From contig CM038923.1 of assembly GCA_021904315.1 (NCBI GenBank), positions 2,294,001 to 2,358,000 of the forward strand: DNA of 64,000 nt, given 5' to 3'. How positions within the stretch are numbered: position 1 is the first letter of the stretch; each line of letters begins with the position of its first letter. The notes beneath the pieces were generated by a model. That model had not been told where the DNA came from, searched no databases, and saw only the letters and a list, made by a program, of their open reading frames with translations. Origin of the DNA: Sphagnum magellanicum (Eukaryota; Streptophyta; Sphagnopsida; Sphagnales; Sphagnaceae). Positions 35,411 to 48,245 of this stretch are shown in pieces. A program made the position numbers and the translations under genes.

Positions 35411-36007
35411 AACAAACCCCTTTCATAATCACACCCATTTTAGTCACATTCTTGTTTTGTCACACATTTTTTGGTAACCATCCATTTTGGTAAGAAACAC
35501 CATTTTTTTGAATCATCATCACACTTATTAGTCACACAAAATATTTGCAAATCTTTTTTAATAAATGTGACTATAATGGGAGAAATCTAGGGCAAATATT
35601 AGGGTTTTGGCCATTGTAGTTCCCTTTGGCAATGTTAGTGTTGCATTGTGTTCAAATTGTGCAATCTAACAACAATAAATTCAATTGAAGAGAAAAAAAG
35701 AGACAACTTTCTATTGTATACAAGAAAAAGATACGTGAAATTGTCAAGAAAGCAAAATCTTAATAAAAAAAATCTAATTGACAAGATACATAAGAAGCTC
35801 AAACTCAATGTAAACCATAGCACTGCCTCCAAACTCTTAAAAGAAAAGAAAAAAATTTGAACAATTCGCACCTTTATTTTAACATAAAAGGGCTATTTTT
35901 GCAAAGTTGTTTTGTCGATAGTCCCAATTTTGTAAGGGTTTGTATGGAGTGTGACTATACACATTTGAATCACAATTAGAGGTGTGATTATAAAAGGGGT
36001 TTATTGT
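35411..36007. mobile_element. Small terminal-inverted-repeat element with a helix-turn-helix-like remnant
   Basis: The left end AACAAACCCCTTTCATAATC and the complement of the right end (ACAATAAACCCCTTTTATAA) form an imperfect inverted repeat of about 27 bp, continuing into CACACC on both sides. An internal plus-strand frame (35648-35860) contains KIHKKLKLNVNHSTASKLLK, which resembles the DNA-binding HTH of pogo/Tigger-type transposases. It may be a deletion derivative of such a transposon. The target duplication is unclear. Confidence 0.45.
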
Positions 36008-36723
36008 ATCTTTTTGGGTATCCATACCAACATGACTATTTCATAAATTTAAAAATGGAAACCGTGCTTCTAATGCTAGTAAATTGTATAATGTGCATAG
36101 TTTAAGTATATGATTGAGTTAATGTTAGGAGATTTGAATATGTGCTTGATGCAAGTGAACATATCCTTGCAATAGTACTTGTTATATGGATAAATTGTAA
36201 TAATTTCAACACCTATTGAAAAGATGCTTATCTTACTCAATGATGTTTGCATATTTTGATATATTTTATTTTTTCATAAACTCACTTTGTGCTTAGTAGA
36301 CCAAATGATATCTGGACTTTTCCACAAACCCTAATTGGGCATCACAGAAGGGTGTAATATCCTCATTATACACAATGCCAAAATGTGTCTTACCTTCATA
36401 TGTGTGTAGAGTATAATGTTGCACATGGCAGGCAAATAGAGTGAATTCGAAATTAAAACCTTTTTATTTGCATTTTATGCATGTTAATAAATGTGGGTTG
36501 TTAAATGTTTTGCACACGTAAAACCTAATGGGTTAGTTTGATGCTTGGTAGAAGCAACCAGGTTGTTACCCAGGTTGCAACCATGTAGGGCGCAAATAGG
36601 TCAAGATAAGTTGGTGAAAACCTCTTGTTTTAATAATACCCTCATTTTGTATATATTTGAATTATCTTATCATCAATTGTTTTAAACATGTTTAAAACCA
36701 TCCTTAAACAGGTAGGCAATGAG
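36008..36723. other. AT-rich spacer
   Basis: No gene or repeat structure recognised. Confidence 0.5.
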
Positions 36724-37095
36724 TAAGGACATCTTTCCATTAGGCTGATCTGATCACAGGTGCTTTTCATTATTATTTTTTAACCACATGTGGTCACAGA
36801 CATCTCATAGCTCTATTGGACAACAATTGAACAAATGTAAGAGATATGAGACTTGTGGATCAAATTGTGGCTCGTCACAAATTGACATTTGTCATCTTTT
36901 ATGGAAACATGTTCCCAAAGCTCTTAACATTAATTAACTGTATATTTTCATCACACTTGTAGCTCTCCAATGGAAAGTGCCTATCCATGCACTAAGAATC
37001 AAGGGTCTATGTTGGTGGCTTTCCATTAGGCTATTGTGATCACAGCCTGCTCTGTGTAATTGTGTTCACAACAGCTTAATGGAAAGAGACCCTAA
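36724..37095. mobile_element. MITE-like fold-back (hAT-type termini possible)
   Basis: The left end AAGGACATCTTTCCATTAGG and the complement of the right end (TTAGGGTCTCTTTCCATTAA) are imperfect inverted repeats followed by GATCACA / GAACACA. A second copy of the left motif (CTTTCCATTAGGCTATTGTG) lies at 37019, so the right part alone also folds back. No clear 8-bp duplication is seen, so the class is tentative. Confidence 0.45.
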
Positions 37096-38684
37096 GTAGT
37101 AGATGCATGTAAATGGTTCAGAGATAGGAATGAAAACAAATAAGCACCTATTAGGTAGGTATGGGGGACATAGCTGATGAATTAATGTGCAGATTAGAAT
37201 GTAGATGAATACATATCAATGATCATGGATTTGGTGTAATGTTGGGTGGGTATTTGATTATATGTGTAAGAACAAAAAACCAATCTAGCTATCTGAAAAT
37301 AAATAAATTAAAGAACAACTCTTTCCAGGTCTTTGAAGTTAAAAAACCTCGTGTGTCCCAAATTTTGAAAACTAGTTTTGGGTTAGTATGTGAGGGCAAG
37401 CCTTTGGAAATTTGATATCCGGTTATTATATATACATGTGACTATTTTGATACAAGATGAGGGCGTCATGCAAAATCTAATACCTGCCCCACATTGGTCA
37501 TTACACAGGTATGTGATTGGTTAGCCCTTAGGCAGGGACAAGAAGGTCATCCTAAGGTAGGCAGGGGGGCCTTTCATTAACTTACTTTATTTTAGTCCAG
37601 AGTAGACCCAAAAAGAAAGTGAATAAAATGTATGATATGATAGTACAAAAAAGTAACTAAGCTAACCATAGTGGTTAGTTATGGGAGAGGAGCCCAATGA
37701 AATAGTGTTTCTTGTCCACGGACCATCTAGGTGTAAGATTGTGCTCACTTTTAAGGAGTCTCACTCTTAAGGAGTACATATGTGTAAAAACTAAGAACCT
37801 TCCTATTTTCTAGGACACTTGTTCAAGGATATGTGGTGTCCTAGAATTACACTAGGAAATTTCTTCAAGGGCTTTATGATAAGTTAGAGGTCCACAATTG
37901 TCTCCATCGCTACTAAAGACATGAAAGATAAGTTGGAAGTCCAACACTCCACCATTGTAAATATGATCAAGTTTTTTCCCTTTGAATTTCAATGCACCTC
38001 ACCAAGCAAAATGTGCCTCCAATGCTTTGATGCATTTTCCATTTCATGGAAGGTGTGTCCATGCATCAAAGGTAAATACCACATGAATTCTTTTTAAGGT
38101 ATTTATGCTGGGGAAGTCATGTCCTTGAGGGCATGCCCTGTGTCTTGGGCCTTGGCACTAGGGCTACCACCATTGGGGGGCAGCCCTAACCCCACAGCAT
38201 GCCCTTGGGTACATGCTTCCCCTAGCTTCATGTCATGAAGAAAACAGCATGCAATGATGCAAACATCTTCATATCATAAAGAAATAGCATACAATGATTC
38301 AAACAAGTGGCTCATCTCATTGTGGGGGCAAGGATGACCTAAAAAGTCCTAAGCAGAACTATGCAGGTGCTGCACAAGAAGGCTCCACTCTGCCACTGGC
38401 AAAGTTTATACTGGTTGTTTAGCGTCCTGCACACCCAACCGGAAAAGCCATAGTGTAAAGCTGCCAAATTTACTACACCACAAAAAAAAAATGATATTGG
38501 GGACATATTTTGGGGCCAGAAATGCAGGGGAAGACATTAAATGAACTATGGGTCCTCATTGCACGCAGTAGTACAAAAGTATTGCCTGATTCTTTTTTCC
38601 CTTGTCTACTCTTGGCTAGATCCATCTTTTCCTCACAAAAGATGGACGATAACCAGATACATCTTTAGTGCTGCCCATTAGATG
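37096..38684. other. Spacer without recognised genes
   Basis: Mixed composition, no long open frame and no repeat of note. Confidence 0.5.
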
Positions 38685-38772
38685 CTTTGGCCCTGTCATG
38701 CACATAGTGCGGCCTATAATGGACACCAAGATAGGCCCCAGTATCTCAAGATGTGAATGACAGGGCCCAAAG
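38685..38772. repeat. Hairpin-forming inverted repeat
   Basis: CTTTGGCCCTGTCATGCACAT at 38685-38705 pairs with ATGTGAATGACAGGGCCCAAAG at 38751-38772, leaving a loop of about 45 bp. Variants of the same arm (GATGCACATTACAGGGACC, GATGTGGATGACAGGGCC) follow up to about 38880, so the unit was duplicated. Confidence 0.65.
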
Positions 38773-39104
38773 TGTGTAATGGATACCACCAGAGTCCATT
38801 TTAGGCCCAAGATGCACATTACAGGGACCAAAGTCCATTGGAGGTCAAAGATGTGGATGACAGGGCCAAACCTGTGTAATGTGCAGTGCCAAAATGTGTC
38901 TCAACACCTGGAGACACATCTTGGAGGGGCAAAGAATCAGGCATTAGTTTTGCACTGCATACAATAAGGACCCATTGCTGATTTAGTGTCTTCTTATACG
39001 CTGTGTTTGAAGGACTACAAAATAAAGAGTTCATCACAAAAATTGTTTCATTTGAAAGTTGGGGATACCTCCATCATATTTGAAGGGTCACAAAATAATA
39101 GTTA

Positions 39105-39476
39105 GGCCTGCTTTATACTAGGAGTCAGGGCCAATGTTCAACCCAAATCCAGCATTCCTATTGGTTCAAAAGTTGAAATCAGCACCAAGGGCTTTACACT
39201 AGGAGTCAAGGCTGAAATTAAAAACACTTCAATCTGCCCCAAGTTATTAATAAAATGCTGAACTTTATGACCTTGTATTGGGCCCAAGGCTGAAAAAGGA
39301 TACCATCAAATTTGGGAGGCCAATTTGCAACCCTTGGGGCGAATGTTCTAGCATTTATTAATATCCTGACGTCAATGTTCTAGCATTTATTAGTAACTTG
39401 GAGCCAATTTTCAACCCAAAATGCTCAAAGTTGGCCCCAAGTTTTTTGGGCCCTGACTCCTAGTGTAAAGCGGGCC
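39105..39476. mobile_element. PIF/Harbinger-like (Tourist-type) MITE
   Basis: The left end GGCCTGCTTTATACTAGGAG and right end CTCCTAGTGTAAAGCGGGCC are inverted repeats that extend through GTCAGGGCC. TTA flanks both sides (39102-39104 and 39477-39479), the 3-bp TWA duplication of this superfamily. There is no coding capacity. An internal copy of the terminal motif lies at about 39190. Confidence 0.8.
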
Positions 39477-39479
39477 TTA

Positions 39480-40320
39480 ATTCTTCACAAATTTTGTTTG
39501 TCTGAAAGCCCATTGATATTTTATTTTTCATGCAAATTCTCTTGCAAGATCCTTACAGGGAAGCTGGCCCCTGAGATCATTTGTTTCAAGTGAACTTTGG
39601 TGAGATAAAACAGATTTGTGAGGGGAAAAGAAGCAGAGTGAACCAGCACCTGCCAGCATACCATCCACTGGACGCCCCTCATGAGTTGGTTGTGGATGAA
39701 CCTCAACTGAGTTAATATTCGGTTCCACCTTGCTAACCCATTCTGTAGATACGTAGGAAATTAGTTTGTTAGTAGTTAAATAGATGGTTTAGAGATAGCT
39801 AAGGGCTCTCTTTGCTACCTATTAATAACCTGCAAGTTATGAGGCAGTTGTGGATGAACCTCAACTTGAGTTATTATCTGGTTTCAGCTTGATAACCTAT
39901 TGTGTAAGCAGTAAATCTTATTCATAGGTGGTAGATAGGTAGGAAAATATGTGATTATAAGGTAAGTAGATTGTTTATACATAGGTAAGGCCTGTCTTTA
40001 CTACCTCCTTACCAGTGATTTTTTCCCAACGAAATTTGTCATTTTTTCATTAAAAGAATTAGGAAAACTTGGGACATTTTTGTATTTGTAGTCTAAATTA
40101 GACAAAATTTTCCTTTTTTGATAAAAAAATTTAAAAGAAAAAATTCCCTGCTCTTAGGTACTAAGAACCCTGTTTGAGTAACAACCTGCAAGTGGGTTTG
40201 TAGTAGGTAGGTAATAAAAAGAGCAACTGAACTAACCAGTGCCATGGTTAGCTAGGGAGCTGGAACCCAACAGAAAAACTGTTTCATGACCTCTAACCAT
40301 CCATATTTCAGGGTGCACTG
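39480..40320. other. Upstream spacer and likely promoter region of the next gene
   Basis: AT-rich with TAGGTAGG-type words. Base composition turns GC-rich from about 40320, where a leader probably begins. Confidence 0.4.
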
Positions 40321-40559
40321 GTGGGCGCTGGTTCACTCTGGCCTGTCAGGCTGTGGGAACAGGCAGCGAGCGCAGCGCAGGCAGTGGGAATAGGCAGCGA
40401 GCGCAGGCGGCGGAGGACGAGGAGATGGCGAAGCGCAGTGAAGAACACACGAAGCAAACGCTGCTGCACGACGGCGAGGAAGGAACCTGTCTGCGAGCGA
40501 GTAGGAGAAGGAGTTTGTGAGGAGGTGGTGGGGGTGCAGGCGATTCACCGCCTGTTTTG

Positions 40560-42847
40560 ATGCAAAGGGATCATCACGGTGGTGGTGCTTCGTTAGTCAC
40601 GGAGATGGCGAAGAAGAGGAAGTCTGAATATTCGGGGCTTGATGAGGTGGAGAAGACGCTCCATACCTCCTTTTGCACGGCCGCCAACTCCATCTCACAT
40701 CTCTACACGCAGGCGCAGCACCAGCAGAGACATGCTTTCCAAGCAGGCGAACGCCATGCCGTGGTAAGCAACAAGGGAATATAGACAGCTTTGAAGCCTT
40801 TAGGGATGTGTGCATGATGTTTTGGGAGGAAGTTCTAGCACTAGTGTCTCGCATCTTTGCGGCTTGAGTCTTCCGTGGTTTTGGAGTTCTTTGTAGGAAG
40901 GAAGAATATAAAGGCAGATGTGAACCTCCATCTCATTTTCCAAATTTGTAGAGAATGTGGGTGGCTGGAGTGTAACCCTAATTTTGGCAGCGGAAAGATG
41001 GTTTCTTGTCTTCCTTCAATGGATGTCTTGAAGGCGCCTTTTTATATTCATGCAATTCTGGGCTCTCAGTTGTTTTATGGTCAGGGTTCTGGCTTTAAAA
41101 ACAGCTGTGAAAGAATCTAACCTATTCATTGGAGAATTCAGCCAGGGCTTTAGAAACTAGGTTTGCAGTTTGATTGTGGTTGGTATCAAGACAGATTGTT
41201 TCAGAGAAGAGTCTGCCTCTAGACAATTGATCTTCAAGTTTGGCATATGTGTGATGATGAACAGGTCTAGTAAGTCATGATATTCTTACATATTTTTTTG
41301 AATTTCTGGATGCAACTTTGGATTCCATAGAGGTTTCACAATGACTGCAAAGTTGTCTATCAACAAACAAATTGTGTTGCTATGGTACACAGAATCAGCT
41401 GATGTCTCTGAACATTGCTGTTGACAAATAATTCTTTTTAGCTGTGTTAGAGGTTGATATTCTGTTTTGTGAACTCTCTGATTCTGGTTGATTTCTGTGT
41501 GAGAGGATGTGTTTGTTGTTCAACCGGTCGATATGTTGAAGTAATTCATTCCTGCAGTGGGAAATTCTTTAGGGTTTAGGATTGTGGACTGACTGTGCTG
41601 TGCACAGATCAAACTGCTACCTTGGGAACTGATATGATTTGGTATCTGGCCATGAATATCCTGCATCTCAAAGGTTGCAGTGACACTTATATTTCTGCAT
41701 GTGCTCATATTGCAATTGTCTAAAGTGAAACTGCAATGCTGTTATGCATGTAAATCTGAATTGATCAAGGGCAACTGTAGCTTCATTGACATCTGTGCTG
41801 GTTTTTACCCTCTTGTCAGCATAGTCTAACCACAATATGGGTAGTAGCTGAGGGCAAAAAAAATGCAGTGAGCCTTCCACAAGTATTTAAAAACCCTCTG
41901 CTGGTTGCCATCTGACCAGTGCTATATGGTTTCTGTAACAGGAGAAACTTTACTTTTGGTTGCTGAGGGAGCAGCAAGCTGGGTCCAACATATCAGTAGG
42001 GCAGATTTTGGGCTATCTTCAGGTTTGTCATCAAGTTACCAATTGCTGATTGTGCCACCTATGCTACTTCTGGTTGGAAGTGTTGAGTCCCATCTCTAGC
42101 TGCTTTTATGATCATGGTCAGAAGCAGCAAGAGTCATTTGTTGTCTGATAATCAAGTTTACTGTTGGAGGCTGAGCAAATACACTGCAGCCTGTTTCTTT
42201 TCTTGCTGAATTCATGGCTTGCTTATATTGGTGTTGGATCTGCAATAATCAAGTGTGTACTGTTAGAAGGTGAGGGAGTACACTGCAGCCTGTTTCTTTC
42301 CTTGCTGAATTCCTGCATGTTTATATTGGTATATTGGATCTTGCAGAGTGAGATTGAGGGGGTGAGTGGAGATGACACAGCAATGTCACCAGGACCTCAG
42401 TCTCACCAACAGCAGACTTCGATACAACAGCAGCAGCAAGCTGTGGCAGGTGCAGTGGGGTCCATGGCAACTTCTGGGCCAGGGCAAGCCGAAGCACCAG
42501 CAGTGCCTGCAGATCAAAGTAAAAGTTCTGTTTTCACTGGTGCCCTTGCTAGTCCCATTAGGTGGGACTTGCCTGCCTTCAGTACAACTCTGGCGGGGTA
42601 TGGACTGCCAAATCATAGTGGCCATCCGGGCAAAAGGACTGGTATGGGCTTGGAGCAGCATGCAGAGCTGGCTTGGAAGGATGAGCAAACTGTTGCACCA
42701 TATCATGATGCATCTTCCACTGCAGGGTTTGCTTTTCATCAAACTCAGCACCAGCACCAGCAAGGCAGAGATGGGCAGTCATTTGGTGAAAATGATGCAA
42801 GTATGGACATGCATGGAGGTGAAGTTGGAGATGGCTACTTCCGTTGA
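40560..42847 (+). CDS. Plant-specific conserved protein of unknown function (three exons)
   Basis: Exons are 40560 or 40605-40763, 41942-42022 and 42347-42847, all phase 0 with GT-AG introns. The product is 246 residues from ATG 40605 (MAKKRKSEYSGLDEV), or 261 from the in-frame ATG at 40560. Exon 1 encodes LHTSFCTAANSISHLYTQAQ and GERHAV. Exon 2 encodes EKLYFWLLREQQAGS and ISVGQILGYLQ, giving a helical N-terminal domain. Exon 3 is Gln/Ser/Pro-rich with an internal SSVFTGALASPIRWDL block and an acidic tail (DASMDMHGGEVGD). I recognise this layout from a land-plant family without an established function; some relatives are, as I recall, labelled holocarboxylase synthetase, which nothing here supports. 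A nuclear or adaptor role is only a guess from the low-complexity tail. Confidence 0.75.
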
Positions 42848-44269
42848 CATTGGTTTGGAGGAGCAATCTGCTTTCAAAAGATAGCAGTATTGCTATATCC
42901 ACTTTCACATATGGGCACATGCTGAAATATGGTTTGGGATGCTGAAAGCTCATTTTTACAGTAGTCTTGTTCAATGAGCCACTTGTATGTGGCATGTTGC
43001 ACTGACTCAAAAAGTGTCAGCACAATACTCTATTTTCACATCATGAAGTCAAGCACAAATTTAGCTGACAAGAAAAAAGAAATTGTCTGAATTGATAATC
43101 AGTATCTAGAGTTTTGGTTGGGAAAACCAAGTAGCTGACCTGTTTTTGGCAAATGAAGAATCATACAGATTGCAACCACAACATTTTTAGGGGGCTTTAA
43201 AACTCTTGAATTTCTAATTTAATGGCAACAAAGCTTGAACAAAAATAAGGATTGAAAACATTGATGTTTGTACCTGTTCTGCTCTCCTTCTCTTGCAGCT
43301 TGCAAAAGTGATACCTTCCAAGTAAGGGATGCATGTTACAAATGTCAAAAGTAAGGGTTATGGGCATCATGGCACTGTTGATGTATTTCAAGGTTGATGA
43401 TGTATAGTGTCCTTTTTTCTTGGCAACAAACTTTTGCCAGACCTGCTCTATGCTAGGCAGCTTATCTTTCATCCATGGTGCCCAAAGACACCACCAAGTA
43501 TCCTATGTATCATTTCAATAAAGCCAAGGGCAGAGAGAAAAGAGAACCCATGTCTTGAAATGCTGACAAAATCTTTTTTTGATTTCAAATGTCAATAAGG
43601 CATGGACACAGAAAAAGGGTTCAAATGTTGAAAATCTCTTATTGACTTCAAGCCATTGTTGACAAGGGAGGAAGTAATAATAATCCATTCATCCATGAAC
43701 AATCTCCTGCTTATTGATCCATCTTTTAATTGTGTTGGTGGGCCTCCAAGCTTTTGAAATTCAATGCTTGGTTTGGCTGTCCAATCCAACCCTCACAGCT
43801 CAAGGAATAATAAGCTTTTGTGGAGGCATTATTAATGTATATAAGGGGTTAAGGTACACTCCAAATGCACTATGAAATTGCTCTGATTGCTTTAATAAAG
43901 GCTACTAAGCTTTTTCAAAGCTTTTTCTTGCCCTATTCATTTAGGTTACCACCATAAAGGTTTTCACTCTAACAAGATTTTCTACGTACCATGGAGCACA
44001 AGTCCCCTTCCTTCTCATTAGCTTTGGAATTCTTTTTGTGTTTTCCATAGGTGTGTATAGAAACACAATCATAAGTTAATGATGGTAGTAGCAATGACTC
44101 GGAATGGGCACCTGGGCTTGTTCGCTGTCACCCAAGTATAATTTATTATGCACAGGATATTTGCTTACTTGATCATTTGCTTTTTTCTAGCCAAATTGAA
44201 GGTGGTCTACATGTGCATGGTGCACGATGGTTGGGTGGGTGGATTGTTGTTGATGGCTTTTAGATCAGA
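42848..44269. other. 3' flank and spacer
   Basis: Likely 3' untranslated region, then sequence with no recognised gene. Confidence 0.45.
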
Positions 44270-44274
44270 AAAAA

Positions 44275-44500
44275 TAAATTGAAACTAGATCATGGGAGAT
44301 GCATTGCATCTCAAAAAAGAAGAAGAAAAAAAGATGAAAATTAAAACAAGATTGATCATGGGGCCATTCATTGTCTCACAAAAGAAACAGATATGAAACT
44401 AAAAGAAGATAGATAGGTCGTGGGGCATCCATGCATTGTCTTGAAAAACAGAAAAAAAGGTCATGAAATTAAGTAAAAGAAAGACTTTGGGCCATGGTAT
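44275..44500. repeat. Degenerate tandem repeat, about 63-65 bp
   Basis: GATCATGGGAGATGCATTGC, GATCATGGGGCCATTCATTG and GGTCGTGGGGCATCCATGCA recur at about 65-bp spacing. Each is followed by TCTCAAAAAA- or CTTGAAAAAC-like sequence and a purine-rich stretch. Confidence 0.5.
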
Positions 44501-47500
44501 GACAAATAAAGCGTTTTAGAAAGTGGGCCGGCTTTCTAAGGTGTTGTCGTTGGCTTTTGTTCCATTGACTACAATGTGTAGGACCACAAAATTAGGAATT
44601 GCAGGAGGCCCACTTCACGTCTGCAGTCTTGGAGCTATGTTTATTTTTTTTTGTTTTTGCCTCTTTGTTTGCTCCCATAGGTCTGAGTGCAAAAGTTTTT
44701 TCTACAACAATCTGTCAGTGTGTCAGTCTGCATATATGCCAGAGACTCAAGCCAGAGAGTACTAACGATCACAGCTCAGTATGGGCTTTGTGGTCACTCC
44801 AGCTTCCTCAGCAACTTCACGAGCATAGAACTTGGTATTTTGTAATTTCAAAGTTTCCAATTCTTGTCTTTTAGAACCAACTTCTCTTCACGTTGCAAAA
44901 TGTTAACTTTTTTACTCTTTGCTTTTTAAAGATATATATGTATTTGTCGAGAGAAGCGGGTGACTCAGCCCCTTCCAAACTTTGTCAATGCGAAGTCCTG
45001 TGAGGCGCCCACATGATAAGAAAGTAGAGTAAGTTAGTACTGTAGCGTAGGGCCAGTTTCCCTCCACACTGACAAAACAAATAATGTTTTTTTTCAAAAA
45101 ATGAATTCGTTTTTTGATTTTTGAAATTGTATTTTTTTCCCATCATCTACTATGATATTGTGATATGAGTAATGAAATTCTTCAAACTGTATCCTATGAT
45201 AATAATTATGATGATTTTGAACATGTTGACTTCATATTTTCACAAATTTTTATTTCCCTATTTTGAGGATTATTTAATGACGAAACTGTCCTTAGGATAA
45301 GGTAATAATGAGAACCAAGATCTGACATGACAACAACGAACTTACTGCAGGTTTCATGGTTTTCTCCAAAACACACTATTCTTTCTTCTCCACCGTCAAA
45401 CTAGATTCTGAAATCTACAGACTTCCAGATAAATCTCACTGCCATTGTGGCAGCGTTTTTCTTGCCAACCCTAAACCCTAACCCAAGAGACAGATCATCC
45501 CTCGAACAATTTAGCCAAATTTAGCTACATACAAAGAGATGGAATTTTAAAAAAAGGATTCTTTGATATAATTCCGCTACCTACTGTAACTTATCATAAA
45601 AATCTGGCCATTTTGAAATGTTTATTTGAAATCTGGCCGATTTGGGTCTTTCTCCAAGAAAAATCTTTTATATATATTGAAATCATATTTTCCAGGTTAA
45701 AATTTGCCAAAATTTTACCATTTACTAAATTTCTACATTGGGTCCAAAGTTCTATATTGGGATTTTCTGGGTAGCCAACCAAACCATGTTCTTTTCTGTG
45801 GCGCATTTTTGCATCCTGACGATAGAAAAGAAATGGAATGAGAATACTTTGTTTCTTATTCCCTTGATTTTTCGAAGCAAATCGCCATTTTTTTTACCAA
45901 CAAATGAATTTTTTTGGGCCATATTTGAATACATTTTCTAATGTTGGGGCAGTTGATGCCCCCATTTGGACTGTTTGCTGTTTTTAGCACTGATTCTAAA
46001 AGCTTGTTGCCATCAATTGTGCCATAGTGCAGATGTGAAAAAAATTAGGGTTTAGAGTTTAAGGTAAATCACCAAATTTCGATATTAGGTCCAAATTTTT
46101 ATATTGGGTTTTGGTAGCTAGCCAACAATATAGAAAGATGCTTAAAGTTTTTACTTGCATGTCTATTAAGATATGTGTTTGTTTGTTTGTTTATTTGGAG
46201 GTGACAACTCTGTAACCTTTACAAACTGTAGGGGTCCTTGCCTTGCTTTTGGTATTCTCAAAAAGCCCTTGACAAGATGGTGTGCACTTGTGTCACTTGA
46301 CAATTTTCACACCAACAAAGCAAAAGTTACTAAATTTAAAGTGATTTTCATCTTTGAAAATTAAACTAAAACTAATTTAGTGAGGTTCCACAAGAGCTCT
46401 GAAATTAAGCCCACGTCAATAGGAATAGTATTGGGATTGGTGACATTACAGGAGGTTTGGCCAATGGCACAAGTGCCCTCTACCTGACTCATAGGCCGAT
46501 TTCATCATTCAAAATTCCATTGAATAGTGATGGGAATCTTTGTGAAAATATGACACTAAGGTGATGAACGTTGCCACACTCATGACAAGCTTCAATATGG
46601 ACAATTTTAACTAATCATCAGTGATTTTTTTTTTTTTGGGTCGTAAGCTTTTGCCATTTTGTGAAAAATAATTTGGAGAAATAATATTTGTTCACAATTT
46701 TTTTTTTGGGCCAAAAATCACCTCAATTGCTTACAATATAAAAAAGGTGCTCAAGATTTTCTACTTTCATATTTTGAATATTGCCAAATTTGGCTACTTG
46801 TATCTATGGATGATCGAGCAACATCACAAAATTCAAAAAAGAAAAACACTACTATTCATATGACAATCTTATGTTAGACTATTCTAGGTCACAAAAAGCA
46901 TAATAATTCCAACCAGCCATATTTTTTATGTGAAATTTCTCACAAGTGCAAAAAGGGAATATGCAGTTTCATATTCCTTTCTTTGGGGGAAAAATCGCCA
47001 AATTTCAAGAAATTAAAAGAAAACATTTTCACCACATTTCAACCTAGATTTTAGAGGAGGGGGATTTTTTGCACCTGTTTTCACTTTTTGGACAAGCTCT
47101 AAAACCTTGTGACCATTTAATGTTAAATCCCTCTTGGGATGCTTGCATATGATGCAAAATTACAAATTTGGATTGGAAAAAAAACACCTGTGCCAATGCT
47201 ACAAAATGAACTGATTGTTTGATAAAAATGAATTTATTAATTTTCTCAACGTGAAAACTGACCCTAGGTTATGACAGTGTTGGTTATAGCCAAAAATTGA
47301 CCGCTTTTTGTCATTGCTTGGCCTTCATTAAAAAAATCAAAAGCAAAAAAAACTCATGGAGGGGTGGCAGTGTTATTTTTTGCAGCCAAGTTTCACACCA
47401 CAACAACCAAGAAAAAAGAAAGAAAGAAATATTTTGTTACAAATGCTTTTTAAAAAAATAAAAGAACCGTCAAAAAGAAGTAAAATTTACCTACCCAGAA

Positions 47501-48040
47501 AAATTTCTGATTTTTGAAGAGATGTTGTCACTTTTTCACTCATGTCTTCACTTCACTTCACTTTGTTGGCCTTGCCTACCAAGGCAAGGATATTGTGTTC
47601 AGATTCATTATAGAGTATAGTAGCTTAAGGGATTTTGGCCCCTATGTAGTAGATGTATTTTTATATGAGGATTTTTGAAAGATGATATTTTGGCTTGTGT
47701 TGAAACTTGAGATTAGTTAGAGAGTTATTGTATCTGAAGGATTTTGGTTTCTTTTAGAGGGTTTTTTGAAAATTATATTTTTTGCATGTTGAAATATTTG
47801 AGTTTCCAGAATTCTTCTTTAGCCTTAAGATTCTTTTTAATGTAAATGGCAAGGCCACAGTGTGGCACACCCCTTGTTATTATTGTTTGGAGAAAGAAAA
47901 CTAACTTATTTGGTGAGAATTTTTGAAAAAGTGTATCTAGTCAATAAGAAATTGCTAAATTTTTCTTGGGATGCTCTCCCTGCTTGGGATATTTCAGAAG
48001 TTGAGAAGGAAAGAAAGAAAAACAGTGATGAGGTAGGTGG
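44501..48040. other. Long AT-rich spacer
   Basis: No gene recognised. The words GCCAAATTT and CGCCATTTT recur many times, and a block around 45731-45780 is partly repeated at 46085-46125 (TTAGGTCCAAATTTTTATAT). This may be very old, decayed repeat sequence. Confidence 0.4.
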
Positions 48041-48245
48041 GTGGGCACAGGGCACTAGGTGGACCTAGTGGGACTTCCTTCTTTTCCTTTCTTCCGTATG
48101 TAAGTGAGGTAGGTCCGTGGTACGTGTTGTGGTGGCGTGTGCGCACTTCTCCGTGGACCAGTCACGGAGCGTTTGTCGCCTTTCTTCGTCTCTGCACGCT
48201 GAGTGAGTGAGTGCGCACTAAAATTACGCCGCCTCCATCGCTCCT
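48040..48245 (+). promoter_or_regulatory. GC-rich island, possible promoter or leader exon of the HMA-like gene
   Basis: A sharp local rise in GC (GGTGGCGTGTGCGCAC, CACGGAGCGTTTGTCGCC) stands out in very AT-rich DNA, about 1.2 kb upstream of the first coding exon of the next gene on the plus strand. Placement and composition fit a transcription start; no TATA element was assigned. Confidence 0.3.

Noticed and set aside
42386..43010. Minus-strand and alternate-frame open frames over exon 3 of the 40.6-42.8 kb gene
   Set aside because: They are shadows of the real exon, whose frame continues from two upstream exons with matching splice phases.
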